Positions 1 through 7,185 of a DNA stretch of 12,532 nt are shown piece after piece. Within the stretch, counting starts at the first letter, position 1; each line of letters starts with the position of its first letter. The stretch lies in the NCBI GenBank assembly GCA_017547265.1, contig JAFYQC010000004.1:1-12532 (forward strand). The letters are read 5' to 3'. Source of the stretch: Kiritimatiellia bacterium (GTDB lineage Bacteria > Verrucomicrobiota > Kiritimatiellia > RFP12 > UBA1067). The notes beneath the pieces were generated by a model. That model ran no database searches. It saw only the letters and a program-made list of their open reading frames with translations, and was not told the DNA's origin. A program made the translations under genes and the position numbers.

Positions 1-1
1 C

Positions 2-22
2 ATCCGCAAGAAACTCGATTAA
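2..22 (+). CDS. Possible 3' end of an upstream gene
   Basis: Only six codons and a TAA stop (IRKKLD, stop at 20-22) are visible in this frame. The basic, charged tail is compatible with the C-terminus of a protein whose body lies before the window. Another forward frame is also open across this stretch into the tRNA, so the assignment is weak and no function can be given. Confidence 0.2.
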   Translation: MRKKLD

Positions 23-40
23 CCAACCACCAGCTAAACT

Positions 41-121
41 ATGGAATCTCTGATACTCATCACCCTGCTGGCGATTGGACTTGCCGTCTTCTTCGCGATC
101 TTCGAGGTGAAGCCCCAGTGA
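41..121 (+). CDS. Small hydrophobic peptide, 26 residues, possible single-span membrane protein
   Basis: An ATG at 41 opens 26 codons ending in TGA at 119-121, four bases before the tRNA. The peptide starts MESL, then has about 17 hydrophobic residues (roughly residues 4-20: Leu, Ile, Ala, Gly, Val, Phe), and ends with the charged tail FEVKPQ. This is the shape of a one-pass membrane micropeptide. No clear Shine-Dalgarno sequence precedes the ATG, which lowers confidence. It could be a chance reading frame or a small partner of an upstream membrane complex. I do not recognise the family. Confidence 0.35.
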   Translation: MESLILITLLAIGLAVFFAIFEVKPQ

Positions 122-125
122 ATGC

Positions 126-202
126 GGACGATTAGCTCAGTTGGTTAGAGCAGGACCTTTACACGGTCAAGGTCGGGGGTTCGAGTCCCTCATCGTCCAC
201 CA
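126..202 (+). tRNA. tRNA-Val, anticodon TAC
   Basis: A full cloverleaf can be drawn. The acceptor stem GGACGAT (126-132) pairs perfectly with ATCGTCC (192-198). The D arm is GCTC/GAGC. The anticodon stem GGACC/GGTCA has one G-A mismatch at its base, and the loop TTTACAC carries anticodon TAC. The T arm GGGGG-TTCGAGT-CCCTC contains the invariant TTCGA. The 3' ACCA is encoded at 199-202. The TAC anticodon reads GTA and related valine codons. tRNA 3' ends are common integration sites, and an accessory-looking gene block begins about 200 bases downstream in the same orientation. No second copy of the tRNA 3' end was found in the window, so integration here is not shown. Confidence 0.96.
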
Positions 203-219
203 AAATTCAAAATCGAAAA

Positions 220-243
220 GGAGAAGCGCGGCTTCTCTTTTTT
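220..243 (+). terminator. Rho-independent terminator after tRNA-Val
   Basis: GAGAAGC (221-227) and GCTTCTC (231-237) form a perfect 7-bp stem with a 3-base GCG loop, followed immediately by six T residues (238-243). The A-rich stretch just upstream could extend the stem against the T tract. It ends transcription of the tRNA unit and insulates the sigma-54-controlled genes downstream. Confidence 0.88.
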
Positions 244-410
244 GGCTCTTCTTCGGTGCATTCCCACCGATCCCGATATTTTTGCCTTTGAACTCACGGC
301 GTAAATTATACCATCTTAACGTTAGTGAATTCACAGAAGGAATGTTCAATGTTTGAGCGGTGATAAATTTTTAATCAGAATGTCGATGTATTGGGGTTGC
401 ATTTTTGGGC

Positions 411-426
411 TGGCACGGAAATTGCT
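411..426 (+). promoter_or_regulatory. Sigma-54 promoter P1 (-24/-12) before the activator gene
   Basis: TGGCACG (411-417), four bases, then TTGCT (422-426). This matches the established sigma-54 consensus TGGCACG-N4-TTGCW at every defined position, with the -24 GG at 412-413 and the -12 GC at 424-425. The expected transcription start is near 437. P2 (7785) and P3 (10384) share the extended pattern TGGCACGGANNTTGCTA. P1 probably drives the activator and the genes behind it, so the activator would control its own synthesis. The predicted start site rules out translation from the TTG at 405 on this transcript. Confidence 0.92.
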
Positions 427-437
427 ATTGTCGGGGC

Positions 438-2129
438 ATGGGAGCGAACGTGACTAGTTCATCAGGAAATGAAAGCCCTACTGTTCAGTTGAGGCAGGTT
501 GAGCAGCAGGTCATGAGCGTGTCGCAAACAAGCCAGATTCTGCGATTACAATTTGAACATGGCGGGCAAAATATGATAAATTACACGCCATTTGAAAGCA
601 CACAAAAGGATGGTCTTGCAGTGGACAGCAACGGGAACCTTATTCTGACGGGCTGGGGGTATGCGGAATACGTGGCCTCGGCGGCGGTGGCGCTCAAGGC
701 GCTTGGCGGCAGAGCAGAAGTTTGCGGCGTGAGCCGGAGGCGTCTGCCGGAACTGCTTTCCGAACTCGCATCAGGGCGTGGAGCGCCGAGATGGTCGCAT
801 ATCTATATGCTTGGCGTATCAGTGAGCGGCGATCCGAACGCGCTTGCAGAAGCATTGGCGAAGCTGAAAACGAAGAAGGTATCCACGACGTGGATAAGCG
901 CTCTTGAGATGCCGGAGGACATCGCCGAACAGTTGGCTGGCCTTGTAGAGACCAAAGTGTTCGACTCTTCGCTTCTTGAGGCGGTCGGGCAGTCGTTCGG
1001 CGTGGATGTCGAGCAGTATATGCCGTTCCTCAAAGAGCCCAAGCGCGTCACATCGGATGTCCGCGCTTATTTCGAGCTAATTGCCACGGCGCAGTTCTAC
1101 TACCGCAACTACCAAGACGAATCACTCTATGCAATGGCGGCCCGTTATCTCGCCAACGGAGTGAAGCCTTGCGCGTGGGAGCCTGATGTCAAATCCGCCG
1201 TTGAACACTACGACCGCTACGGTGGGCGCGAACTTCTTGGCAAGAGCCGCGAGATTGCGATGCTACAGGAGCGAATCAACCGCGTTGCGGAGCATGAACA
1301 CGCACGCGTCCTCATCCTCGGCGAAAGCGGAACCGGCAAGGAGACGGTTGCCCAGCAGATTCACACGAAAAGTCCAAGATGGAAGATGCCGTTCATCTCC
1401 TTCAACTGTGCGAGCGTCACGAAAGACCTCTTGGAGGATCGATTCTTCGGACACGAGAAAGGCGCGTTTACGAACGCCATCGAGCGGACGGACGGCCTTT
1501 TCCTAATGGCGGACGGCGGCACGCTCTTCCTCGACGAGATTGGCGAGATGCCGGTTGAAGTGCAGGCGCTCCTGCTGCGCGTTCTTGAAGGCGGACGCTT
1601 CATGCGCGTGGGCGGCAGGGAAGAGTTGCGGTGCGATGTGCGGCTCGTCACGGCCACGAATCGAGACCTCCCGGCGCTTGTCAGGGAGGGGAAGTTCCGT
1701 GAAGATCTCTATCAGCGTTTGAACGTTGTGCAGTTGCGGACGCCATCCCTGCGGGAACACAAGGATGACATCCCGATTATTGCCAATGCCTGGTGGCGCA
1801 AGTTCCACAATAACCATGTGCTGAAAGACGAGCAGATTGCAGCGTTGATGGACTATGACTATCCTGGCAACGTGCGCGAGCTCATCAACATTCTCGACCG
1901 GGCGACGGCATTGGAAGAGGAAGATTTTGATCTTCTCATGCGCGAACACAAGGAGATGAACGCAGGTCTTGCGGGGAACCTCGAGTTGAAGTCAGGGCGA
2001 ATCCCAGATAAGCTCGAAGATGCAGTCCGCATCCACGTCCGCCGCGTGTACGAGAAGTACCGCGAGAACCTCACCCGCGCCGCCGAGGCGCTCGACGTGA
2101 GCCGGAATACAGTGAGGAAGTATCTGTAA
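438..2129 (+). CDS. Sigma-54-dependent transcriptional activator with an unusual N-terminal sensor domain
   Basis: An enhancer-binding protein that would use ATP hydrolysis to open sigma-54 promoters. From the ATG at 438 it has 563 residues. The AAA+ core has Walker A GESGTGKE (295-302), a GAFTNA loop (342-347) in place of the usual GAFTGA, Walker B LFLDEIGEMP (D366, E367) and the REDLYQRLN arginine segment. A Fis-type helix-turn-helix ends the protein (LTRAAEALDVSRNTVRKYL). Residues about 65-260 form an alpha/beta sensor domain. Its pattern (GWGYAEYVASAAVALKALGG, then IYMLGV, then TTWIS) recalls a DHH phosphoesterase fold with the metal-binding Asp/His residues lost; this resemblance is my inference. 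The overall order resembles RtcR, but I cannot assign the sensor to CARF. The start is uncertain: 438 lies on the predicted transcription start. GTG 450 (behind GGGAG), ATG 513 and ATG 570 are in-frame alternatives. The next gene follows after 18 bases. Confidence 0.93.
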   Translation: MGANVTSSSGNESPTVQLRQVEQQVMSVSQTSQILRLQFEHGGQNMINYTPFESTQKDGLAVDSNGNLILTGWGYAEYVASAAVALKALGGRAEVCGVSRRRLPELLSELASGRGAPRWSHIYMLGVSVSGDPNALAEALAKLKTKKVSTTWISALEMPEDIAEQLAGLVETKVFDSSLLEAVGQSFGVDVEQYMPFLKEPKRVTSDVRAYFELIATAQFYYRNYQDESLYAMAARYLANGVKPCAWEPDVKSAVEHYDRYGGRELLGKSREIAMLQERINRVAEHEHARVLILGESGTGKETVAQQIHTKSPRWKMPFISFNCASVTKDLLEDRFFGHEKGAFTNAIERTDGLFLMADGGTLFLDEIGEMPVEVQALLLRVLEGGRFMRVGGREELRCDVRLVTATNRDLPALVREGKFREDLYQRLNVVQLRTPSLREHKDDIPIIANAWWRKFHNNHVLKDEQIAALMDYDYPGNVRELINILDRATALEEEDFDLLMREHKEMNAGLAGNLELKSGRIPDKLEDAVRIHVRRVYEKYRENLTRAAEALDVSRNTVRKYL

Positions 2130-2147
2130 AGAAAGGATTGTTTTCGT

Positions 2148-3233
2148 ATGGCTATTCTTGCGAATTGCAAAAAGATAGTTACGGACATTGTATTTCCAGA
2201 GTTGGTTAAGAATGGGGAATACTCTTCGTTTGGCGAAGATACAACTGGCCGATTTGACTATTGGGCGCATGCCTTAAAAGAGCTTAAAGGCGGGAAAACG
2301 ACATGCCCGTGGTGTGGTGATGCGATTGAGAGGACTCGCCTCGTAATCTGTGACAAGGAATTCCCCGAAGGATTACTTGAATTCGACCTAAAATTCCTCA
2401 TAGATGAGGTGTTTAGTGGATCATGGTATAAGGATGATGCTGTAAATACCATCATGATTGTCCACAAAGTTGACCGCACGTTGGATTTCTCTTGGATTCG
2501 TTTGCGAGACTTCATTCAGCGAATGGCTGAGAAGTGCATAACGCTTAGACACCTCAAGAACGATTTGCAAAACAGACCACAACGTAATATGACATTATAC
2601 TCTGGTCATCCGGGAGAATTGTTTTTGCGAGACGTAGGAAGCCCAGATCGACTTTTGCTCAACTATGATGCTTTCTTTGGGGAGAACTGTATCCGAGATT
2701 TTCAGATCGAACTCGACGATGAGAGTTTGCGTGACATTGACCTTGGATGGATTGGGGCGTTGAAGATGCCTGGCTCCGATCTTTTGTCCAGACAAGATCT
2801 TGAAGTGAGTCTTCAAGGTTCTTTAGAGACAGTTGTTAAAGATTTTGTCTCCAACACACGTGGTCAGTTCGCGCTTGGAAATGCATCGAAAGATTCGGTA
2901 TATTTTTCACAGGATGTATTTGATCGTGTTGTTGGCTCCGTGGCATTTCTGGTGAAAGGCGAACCAGAAATGTCGCAAATGGACTTAATAGCTAAAACTT
3001 CCAGAATGATAGCTCCTATGCCGATGCGTAATTGGGTGCAAGATGTTGTAGTACAATACAAGGCGATGCTTGATGAGAATGTGCAGAATGGTGTAGATGG
3101 AATGTCTACGCATGGTTGCGAGGAATTAGAAGAAGAGGAAGAAGATGAGTATGACGAAAAAGAGATGCTTGATGCGATGTTTCCAGATGGAATTGATGAC
3201 GGATTTAGTCCTTCAACCTTTTGGGGTGTTTGA
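2148..3233 (+). CDS. Unrecognised 361-residue protein with a CPWC motif and acidic tail
   Basis: I do not recognise this protein. The ATG at 2148 is preceded by GAAAGGA (2131-2137), and the gene lies 18 bases after the activator, so both are probably on one transcript. Visible features are one CxxC pair (C53-P-W-C56) with another Cys at 68, which could be part of a small metal site; a mixed alpha/beta middle with no nuclease or nucleotide-binding motif that I can name; and a strongly acidic stretch at about 325-339 before a short Phe/Trp-containing C-terminus (STFWGV). No signal peptide or membrane segment is seen. The base composition looks more AT-rich than the activator gene. From position alone it could be a partner of the activator or a substrate-recognition part for the DUF262 proteins behind it; neither is shown. 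Confidence 0.85.
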   Translation: MAILANCKKIVTDIVFPELVKNGEYSSFGEDTTGRFDYWAHALKELKGGKTTCPWCGDAIERTRLVICDKEFPEGLLEFDLKFLIDEVFSGSWYKDDAVNTIMIVHKVDRTLDFSWIRLRDFIQRMAEKCITLRHLKNDLQNRPQRNMTLYSGHPGELFLRDVGSPDRLLLNYDAFFGENCIRDFQIELDDESLRDIDLGWIGALKMPGSDLLSRQDLEVSLQGSLETVVKDFVSNTRGQFALGNASKDSVYFSQDVFDRVVGSVAFLVKGEPEMSQMDLIAKTSRMIAPMPMRNWVQDVVVQYKAMLDENVQNGVDGMSTHGCEELEEEEEDEYDEKEMLDAMFPDGIDDGFSPSTFWGV

Positions 3234-3350
3234 TAAGCTTTATGGCAATAGTAACGAAATTATGCATAAAGAACCCAATACGCAGCTTCGGTCACGACCC
3301 AGTAAATAACAAACGAATCCATCGAATTCAAATAGGAGTACAGAACTGAC

Positions 3351-5234
3351 ATGATTGATTGGCTTTATGACAATCCTCTTGTTTTAAAAAATGGAGAGGT
3401 TTTACACCCCTGCCTTCCTCGTGAGTCGGGATATGTTCAGTATCGGCGCCGTATGCCCCAAGACCTTTCCGGTTCTGTTCATTACGAAGTCTATGCAGAA
3501 ACAAACAAGGAGAAGACTGTTGGGTATCGTGTGGTTCTTCACACAGAATATCAGACATTAGAGGGAGATAAGGATGGTCAATGGGAATTGGTTCATTTCC
3601 TCAAAAGCAGGATTAAGGAGAAAAAGGAATACTGGAATGGGCGTTTTTCTATTGCGGGTCGGCCACGTACAAAGATGGAGATTCAATGCAAAGAGATGGT
3701 TCCGGCAGATATCTCCAGAGAACAGTTTGTTTCTGTCATTACGGATTTGATGAGTGAATTATACAATCTCGTTGAAGATCTGTTGGTTGAAGCCGAGCAT
3801 GACAGAGATCTGAACCCTTGGGGATATGACGACGACGAAGATGAAAAGAAAAATCAGGAAGTCGAGCCGGAGCTTCACGAGCAGGCGATAGTCTCTCCAG
3901 AAGACGATGAAGATTGTTGGAATGCCGATTCCAATGCGTCATTGGTCAGCGTTACCCGGCTCATGAAAATGAAGCTCCGCATACCTGACTATCAGCGTCC
4001 ATATAAGTGGTCAAATGAGAATGTCTTGGAGCTTCTGAAAGACATTGAAGATGCGATTCGTCAATCCGAGTTGCCGACTGGCGCAAAACGTTATCGCCTT
4101 GGAACGGTCATTCTCCTCAAAGACGAGAATGCGGGTGATGGGTATTATAATGTGGTGGATGGGCAACAGCGTATCACGACATTGGCATTGTTGCGATATT
4201 GCTTGACCCAAGAAGAGTGTGGCCCGCTTTTGAGCGATCATGCCTCTCTGGAGCATTTCAATCGCAGTTCCGTGTCGCGGGCGAATTTGTCGGGCAATTA
4301 CCAAGTCATCAAGAGCTTCTTCGCACAAAGTGGTGCGCTGAAGACAAGGTTTTTCCAGGCGATGGACGAACTCCTTGAAGTGGTCCTTGTCAGAGTGAGA
4401 GAGGAGAGCGAGGCGTTTCAATTGTTTGATTCGCAAAACACGCGCGGGCGCGCCCTTGCCCCACATGATTTGTTGAAGGCACATCATCTTCGCGCTATGG
4501 TTGACGACGGCGCGACCGAGCGACAAATGAAGCGTCGCGTAACTGGCTGGGAATCGGTAAACCCAGAGTTGATCGGCGAACTCTTCAATTCCTATCTTTT
4601 CAGAGTTTTCAATTGGGCTCGCCGTGAACGAACACATTGGTTCTCAACGCGAGATATTGGCGTTTTCAAGGGTTTGTCCCCGCGTTCAAATTATTCCTTT
4701 GTCCGTCGGATAGTGGCCGCAGGGCACAAATTTCAAGTCGGATCAGATTTCCCGGCTGGCGATGGCTTTTTTGCGTTGGTCGATCATTACCTTGATCTTC
4801 TTGATGACGTTCGGGACTTCCAGAATTTAGCTGGCGGTCAAACGCATCAGGGGCGCATTGCGATGAAGCGAGTCATGCGAGTAGTGAACTATCCAGGAAC
4901 GGCGTGGGGCATTCGATATATCAAGGAGCTATTCCTTTGCGCGTTGTTCTGCTTTTGCGATAGGTTTGGTGCCGAGAACTTGGATGCGCGTGTCGTCTCG
5001 ACATTGTGCAAGTGGGCGTATTCTCTTGTCGTTGATTTGGACAGAATTTCCGAGGGGTCGGTTAACCGCTATGCGATTGGCATGGATGGATACACGAACG
5101 CGCTTCCAATGTTTTCGATTATCAGGGAAGCAAAATCTCCGTTGGAGATTGTCAGCAAGAATATCAAGATCAGCGAGTCTCTCAATCAGAACGTTCCGGG
5201 TCTGAGAGAGCGTCTGAAGAAGCTGGGAGAGTGA
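3351..5234 (+). CDS. DUF262 (GmrS-type) protein with an N-terminal extension, first of a pair
   Basis: A 627-residue DUF262 protein. In the established families GmrSD, SspE and BrxU, DUF262 carries the DGQQR nucleotide-binding/hydrolysis motif that licenses DNA cleavage. Here IPDYQRPYKW starts at residue 211, VVDGQQRITTL at 268-278, and the family's asparagine/RG motif appears as FDSQNTRGRAL near 357-367. Residues 1-150 are an extra domain (basic, with an alternating strand/helix look) that I cannot name. It is joined to DUF262 by an acidic linker at about 160-195. No DUF1524/HNH motif is visible at the C-terminus, so this subunit is probably the sensor or regulatory half and the next gene supplies the nuclease. 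AGGAG (3334-3338) lies 12 bases before the ATG, a long but usable spacing. The 117 bases upstream contain no sigma-54 promoter. Confidence 0.9.
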   Translation: MIDWLYDNPLVLKNGEVLHPCLPRESGYVQYRRRMPQDLSGSVHYEVYAETNKEKTVGYRVVLHTEYQTLEGDKDGQWELVHFLKSRIKEKKEYWNGRFSIAGRPRTKMEIQCKEMVPADISREQFVSVITDLMSELYNLVEDLLVEAEHDRDLNPWGYDDDEDEKKNQEVEPELHEQAIVSPEDDEDCWNADSNASLVSVTRLMKMKLRIPDYQRPYKWSNENVLELLKDIEDAIRQSELPTGAKRYRLGTVILLKDENAGDGYYNVVDGQQRITTLALLRYCLTQEECGPLLSDHASLEHFNRSSVSRANLSGNYQVIKSFFAQSGALKTRFFQAMDELLEVVLVRVREESEAFQLFDSQNTRGRALAPHDLLKAHHLRAMVDDGATERQMKRRVTGWESVNPELIGELFNSYLFRVFNWARRERTHWFSTRDIGVFKGLSPRSNYSFVRRIVAAGHKFQVGSDFPAGDGFFALVDHYLDLLDDVRDFQNLAGGQTHQGRIAMKRVMRVVNYPGTAWGIRYIKELFLCALFCFCDRFGAENLDARVVSTLCKWAYSLVVDLDRISEGSVNRYAIGMDGYTNALPMFSIIREAKSPLEIVSKNIKISESLNQNVPGLRERLKKLGE

Positions 5235-5239
5235 TTGCG

Positions 5240-7129
5240 ATGGATAACATAACAGAATTGCGATTGGTTTCAGGAGAAGAGAACGTCCTCAACGGGGCTG
5301 CCCGTTATGTTGTTCCGTTGTATCAGCGGGCGTTTGCCTGGGGCACAGGACATCAGGTCCGCCAGAATGAAATTGTCCAGTTGATGGACGATGTTATGGA
5401 ATGCACTGGCACCACCTATCACCTGGGCTCGTTAATCGTTTCAAAGAGGAGTGAGGACGAATTCGAGGTGATTGATGGGCAACAGCGACTGACGGCCCTC
5501 TTCTTGATTTTTGCCCGCCTTGGGCTGCATGTGAATAAGGAAAGCCTCTCGTATGTGTGCAGACCTTCCGCCGAGACCGCGCTTTTTAAGGTTGCGAATG
5601 GAACCTTCTCACGTGATGATGGCGTGGACGATCAAGATCCCGCTTGCGGTATTTATGCCGGTGTCAATGCGATAGACCAAAAGATCGCCAATGAAAATGC
5701 GCGGTTGAAAGAACATGGGAAACCAGAGGATTATGTCGCAAGGCTGGTTGAGAAATTCAAACAGGTTGTTCTTCTTCGAGTCGTTGTTCCTGAACGGACT
5801 GATCTCAACCGTTATTTCGAGGTGATGAACACTCGGGGTGAGCAATTGGAACAGCAAGACATTGTAAAGGCAGACTTGATGTCAAACCTTGACGGCAACT
5901 CCGAAAAAAGCGCATTTGCTACAATTTGGGATGCATGCAGCGATATGGACGGATATTGCCAGATGCACTTTCATAACGTGGATCAGCGAGATGCCGTATT
6001 CGGATGCGATTGGGCGAAGGTTGAAGAGTTCGACTCCGCCACAAGCCTTTTGCAAACAATAGCGGAACATTCAAAAGAGAAGCAAGAGGCGGCGCAGGTG
6101 TTGACATTTAAGGGATTCCTTGAAAAGCCTGCCGAAGCTCCATCTAAAGTCGAAGAGGATGGGACGGTTTCCCGGTTCGAGGGGATTATTGACTTCCCGC
6201 ATTTCTTGCTTCACGTGCTTCATGTGTATCAAGGAACTGAAGAAGGCACGCTCGACGACAAGAATCTCATCACGTCTTTTAAGGATGCGCAGAAGGCGAA
6301 TCCTTCCGGCAAGGGAGACTTCGCACGAGGCTTTATCTGGTGCCTCCTGAAATGTCGGTATCTGTTTGACAGGTATTTAATCAAACGGGAAACATTGAAC
6401 ACGGGAGCAGATGCGTGGAGTCTCAAAGAACTTGTGCAAAGTGTTAGCGGGTCGAAAAGGAGCGCCAGCTATCACGGCTCGACGTTTACAGATAATAGCG
6501 ACGGTTTGGAATACTTGCGAATGCTCCAGGCTTGTTTGAGGGTGTCATACCTTGACCCGAAAGCCATGCGATGGATTACGCGCATTCTGAACACCTTGTA
6601 TCATGGAAACGTCAAGACTTGTCAATCTCTTGTGGATATAATCAAGGATTCCATTCGTGCCGAGGTCAGGTCGTTCCTTTCGACGCCGGGGCATGAGTGT
6701 TTGGGTGTTGCCACATCGCATCTGGTCTTGAATTACCTCGATTTTCTCCTTTGGAAAAACCACGAGAAATTTGCAGTTGATACCGATGGGTTTAAGGTTG
6801 ATATCGACGGTTTTGAATTCGAGTATCGCTCAAGTGTCGAGCATTGGTATCCTCAGCATCCAACGAGTGTGGAAACGTGGGGTGAAGATGTTGATCGCTT
6901 CGGCAACATCTGCATTCTCAGGGGTGACATCAACTCGAAGTTCTCCAATCTGCTTCCGAAATCCAAGCAGCTCAACCAGGAGAAGTATCTTAATCCGAAG
7001 CATCAAAGCCTCAAGCTGCGCATTATGGCCTATTTGACTGAAAATGGAGAATGGAATCGTCAAACCTGCAACGCGCATGAGACTGCGATGTTAAAACTTC
7101 TTCAAGACGATGCCTTGAGGCGCACTTGA
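5240..7129 (+). CDS. DUF262-DUF1524 protein, probable DNA nuclease, second of a pair
   Basis: A 629-residue protein that joins a DUF262 domain to a C-terminal DUF1524 (HNH/His-Me-type) nuclease domain, the GmrSD/SspE arrangement. Visible motifs are VPLYQRAFAW (25-34), IDGQQRLTAL (78-87), FEVMNTRGEQL (193-203) and, near the end, VEHWYPQHP (533-541) followed by RFGNICIL and a later NSKFSN. The last three match the H-x-x-P, GN-x-x-L and N-x-K pattern of DUF1524, which makes H535 the likely catalytic histidine. Family members cut modified or phosphorothioated phage DNA in a nucleotide-dependent way; the substrate here is unknown. GGGAGA (5225-5230) is well spaced for the ATG at 5240. A GTG at 5231 that overlaps the previous stop is the alternative. 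Tight coupling to the first DUF262 gene suggests a two-subunit complex. Confidence 0.92.
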   Translation: MDNITELRLVSGEENVLNGAARYVVPLYQRAFAWGTGHQVRQNEIVQLMDDVMECTGTTYHLGSLIVSKRSEDEFEVIDGQQRLTALFLIFARLGLHVNKESLSYVCRPSAETALFKVANGTFSRDDGVDDQDPACGIYAGVNAIDQKIANENARLKEHGKPEDYVARLVEKFKQVVLLRVVVPERTDLNRYFEVMNTRGEQLEQQDIVKADLMSNLDGNSEKSAFATIWDACSDMDGYCQMHFHNVDQRDAVFGCDWAKVEEFDSATSLLQTIAEHSKEKQEAAQVLTFKGFLEKPAEAPSKVEEDGTVSRFEGIIDFPHFLLHVLHVYQGTEEGTLDDKNLITSFKDAQKANPSGKGDFARGFIWCLLKCRYLFDRYLIKRETLNTGADAWSLKELVQSVSGSKRSASYHGSTFTDNSDGLEYLRMLQACLRVSYLDPKAMRWITRILNTLYHGNVKTCQSLVDIIKDSIRAEVRSFLSTPGHECLGVATSHLVLNYLDFLLWKNHEKFAVDTDGFKVDIDGFEFEYRSSVEHWYPQHPTSVETWGEDVDRFGNICILRGDINSKFSNLLPKSKQLNQEKYLNPKHQSLKLRIMAYLTENGEWNRQTCNAHETAMLKLLQDDALRRT

Positions 7130-7185
7130 CGAGTGGTGATAGAATCAATATCATTGGATGCCGCATATATTAAGCGGGAAATATT

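Noticed and set aside
244..254. GGCTCTTCTTC, repeated at 10146-10156, as possible attachment repeats
   Set aside because: An 11-base match is expected several times by chance in a window of this size, and it is not related to the tRNA 3' end.
141..356. Reading frames of 60-71 codons on both strands over the tRNA and its terminator
   Set aside because: They translate the tRNA and terminator themselves (the RDSNPRP-type antisense tRNA peptide is a common artefact) and have no ribosome-binding site.
309..363. A third copy of the repeated upstream element before P1
   Set aside because: TACC...GTGAAT at 309 differs in spacing by one base and lacks the central blocks; GCGGTGA at 357-363 is only a partial inverse match. 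Too weak to call.
3234..3350. Promoter or terminator in the gap before the first DUF262 gene
   Set aside because: Only a 10-base palindrome TTATGCATAA (3260-3269) is visible. There is no sigma-54 box, no clear -35/-10 pair and no hairpin with a T tract.
4011..4637. A 208-codon reverse-strand frame
   Set aside because: It is a shadow of the DUF262 coding sequence; the forward frame carries the conserved DGQQR and N-x-RG motifs.
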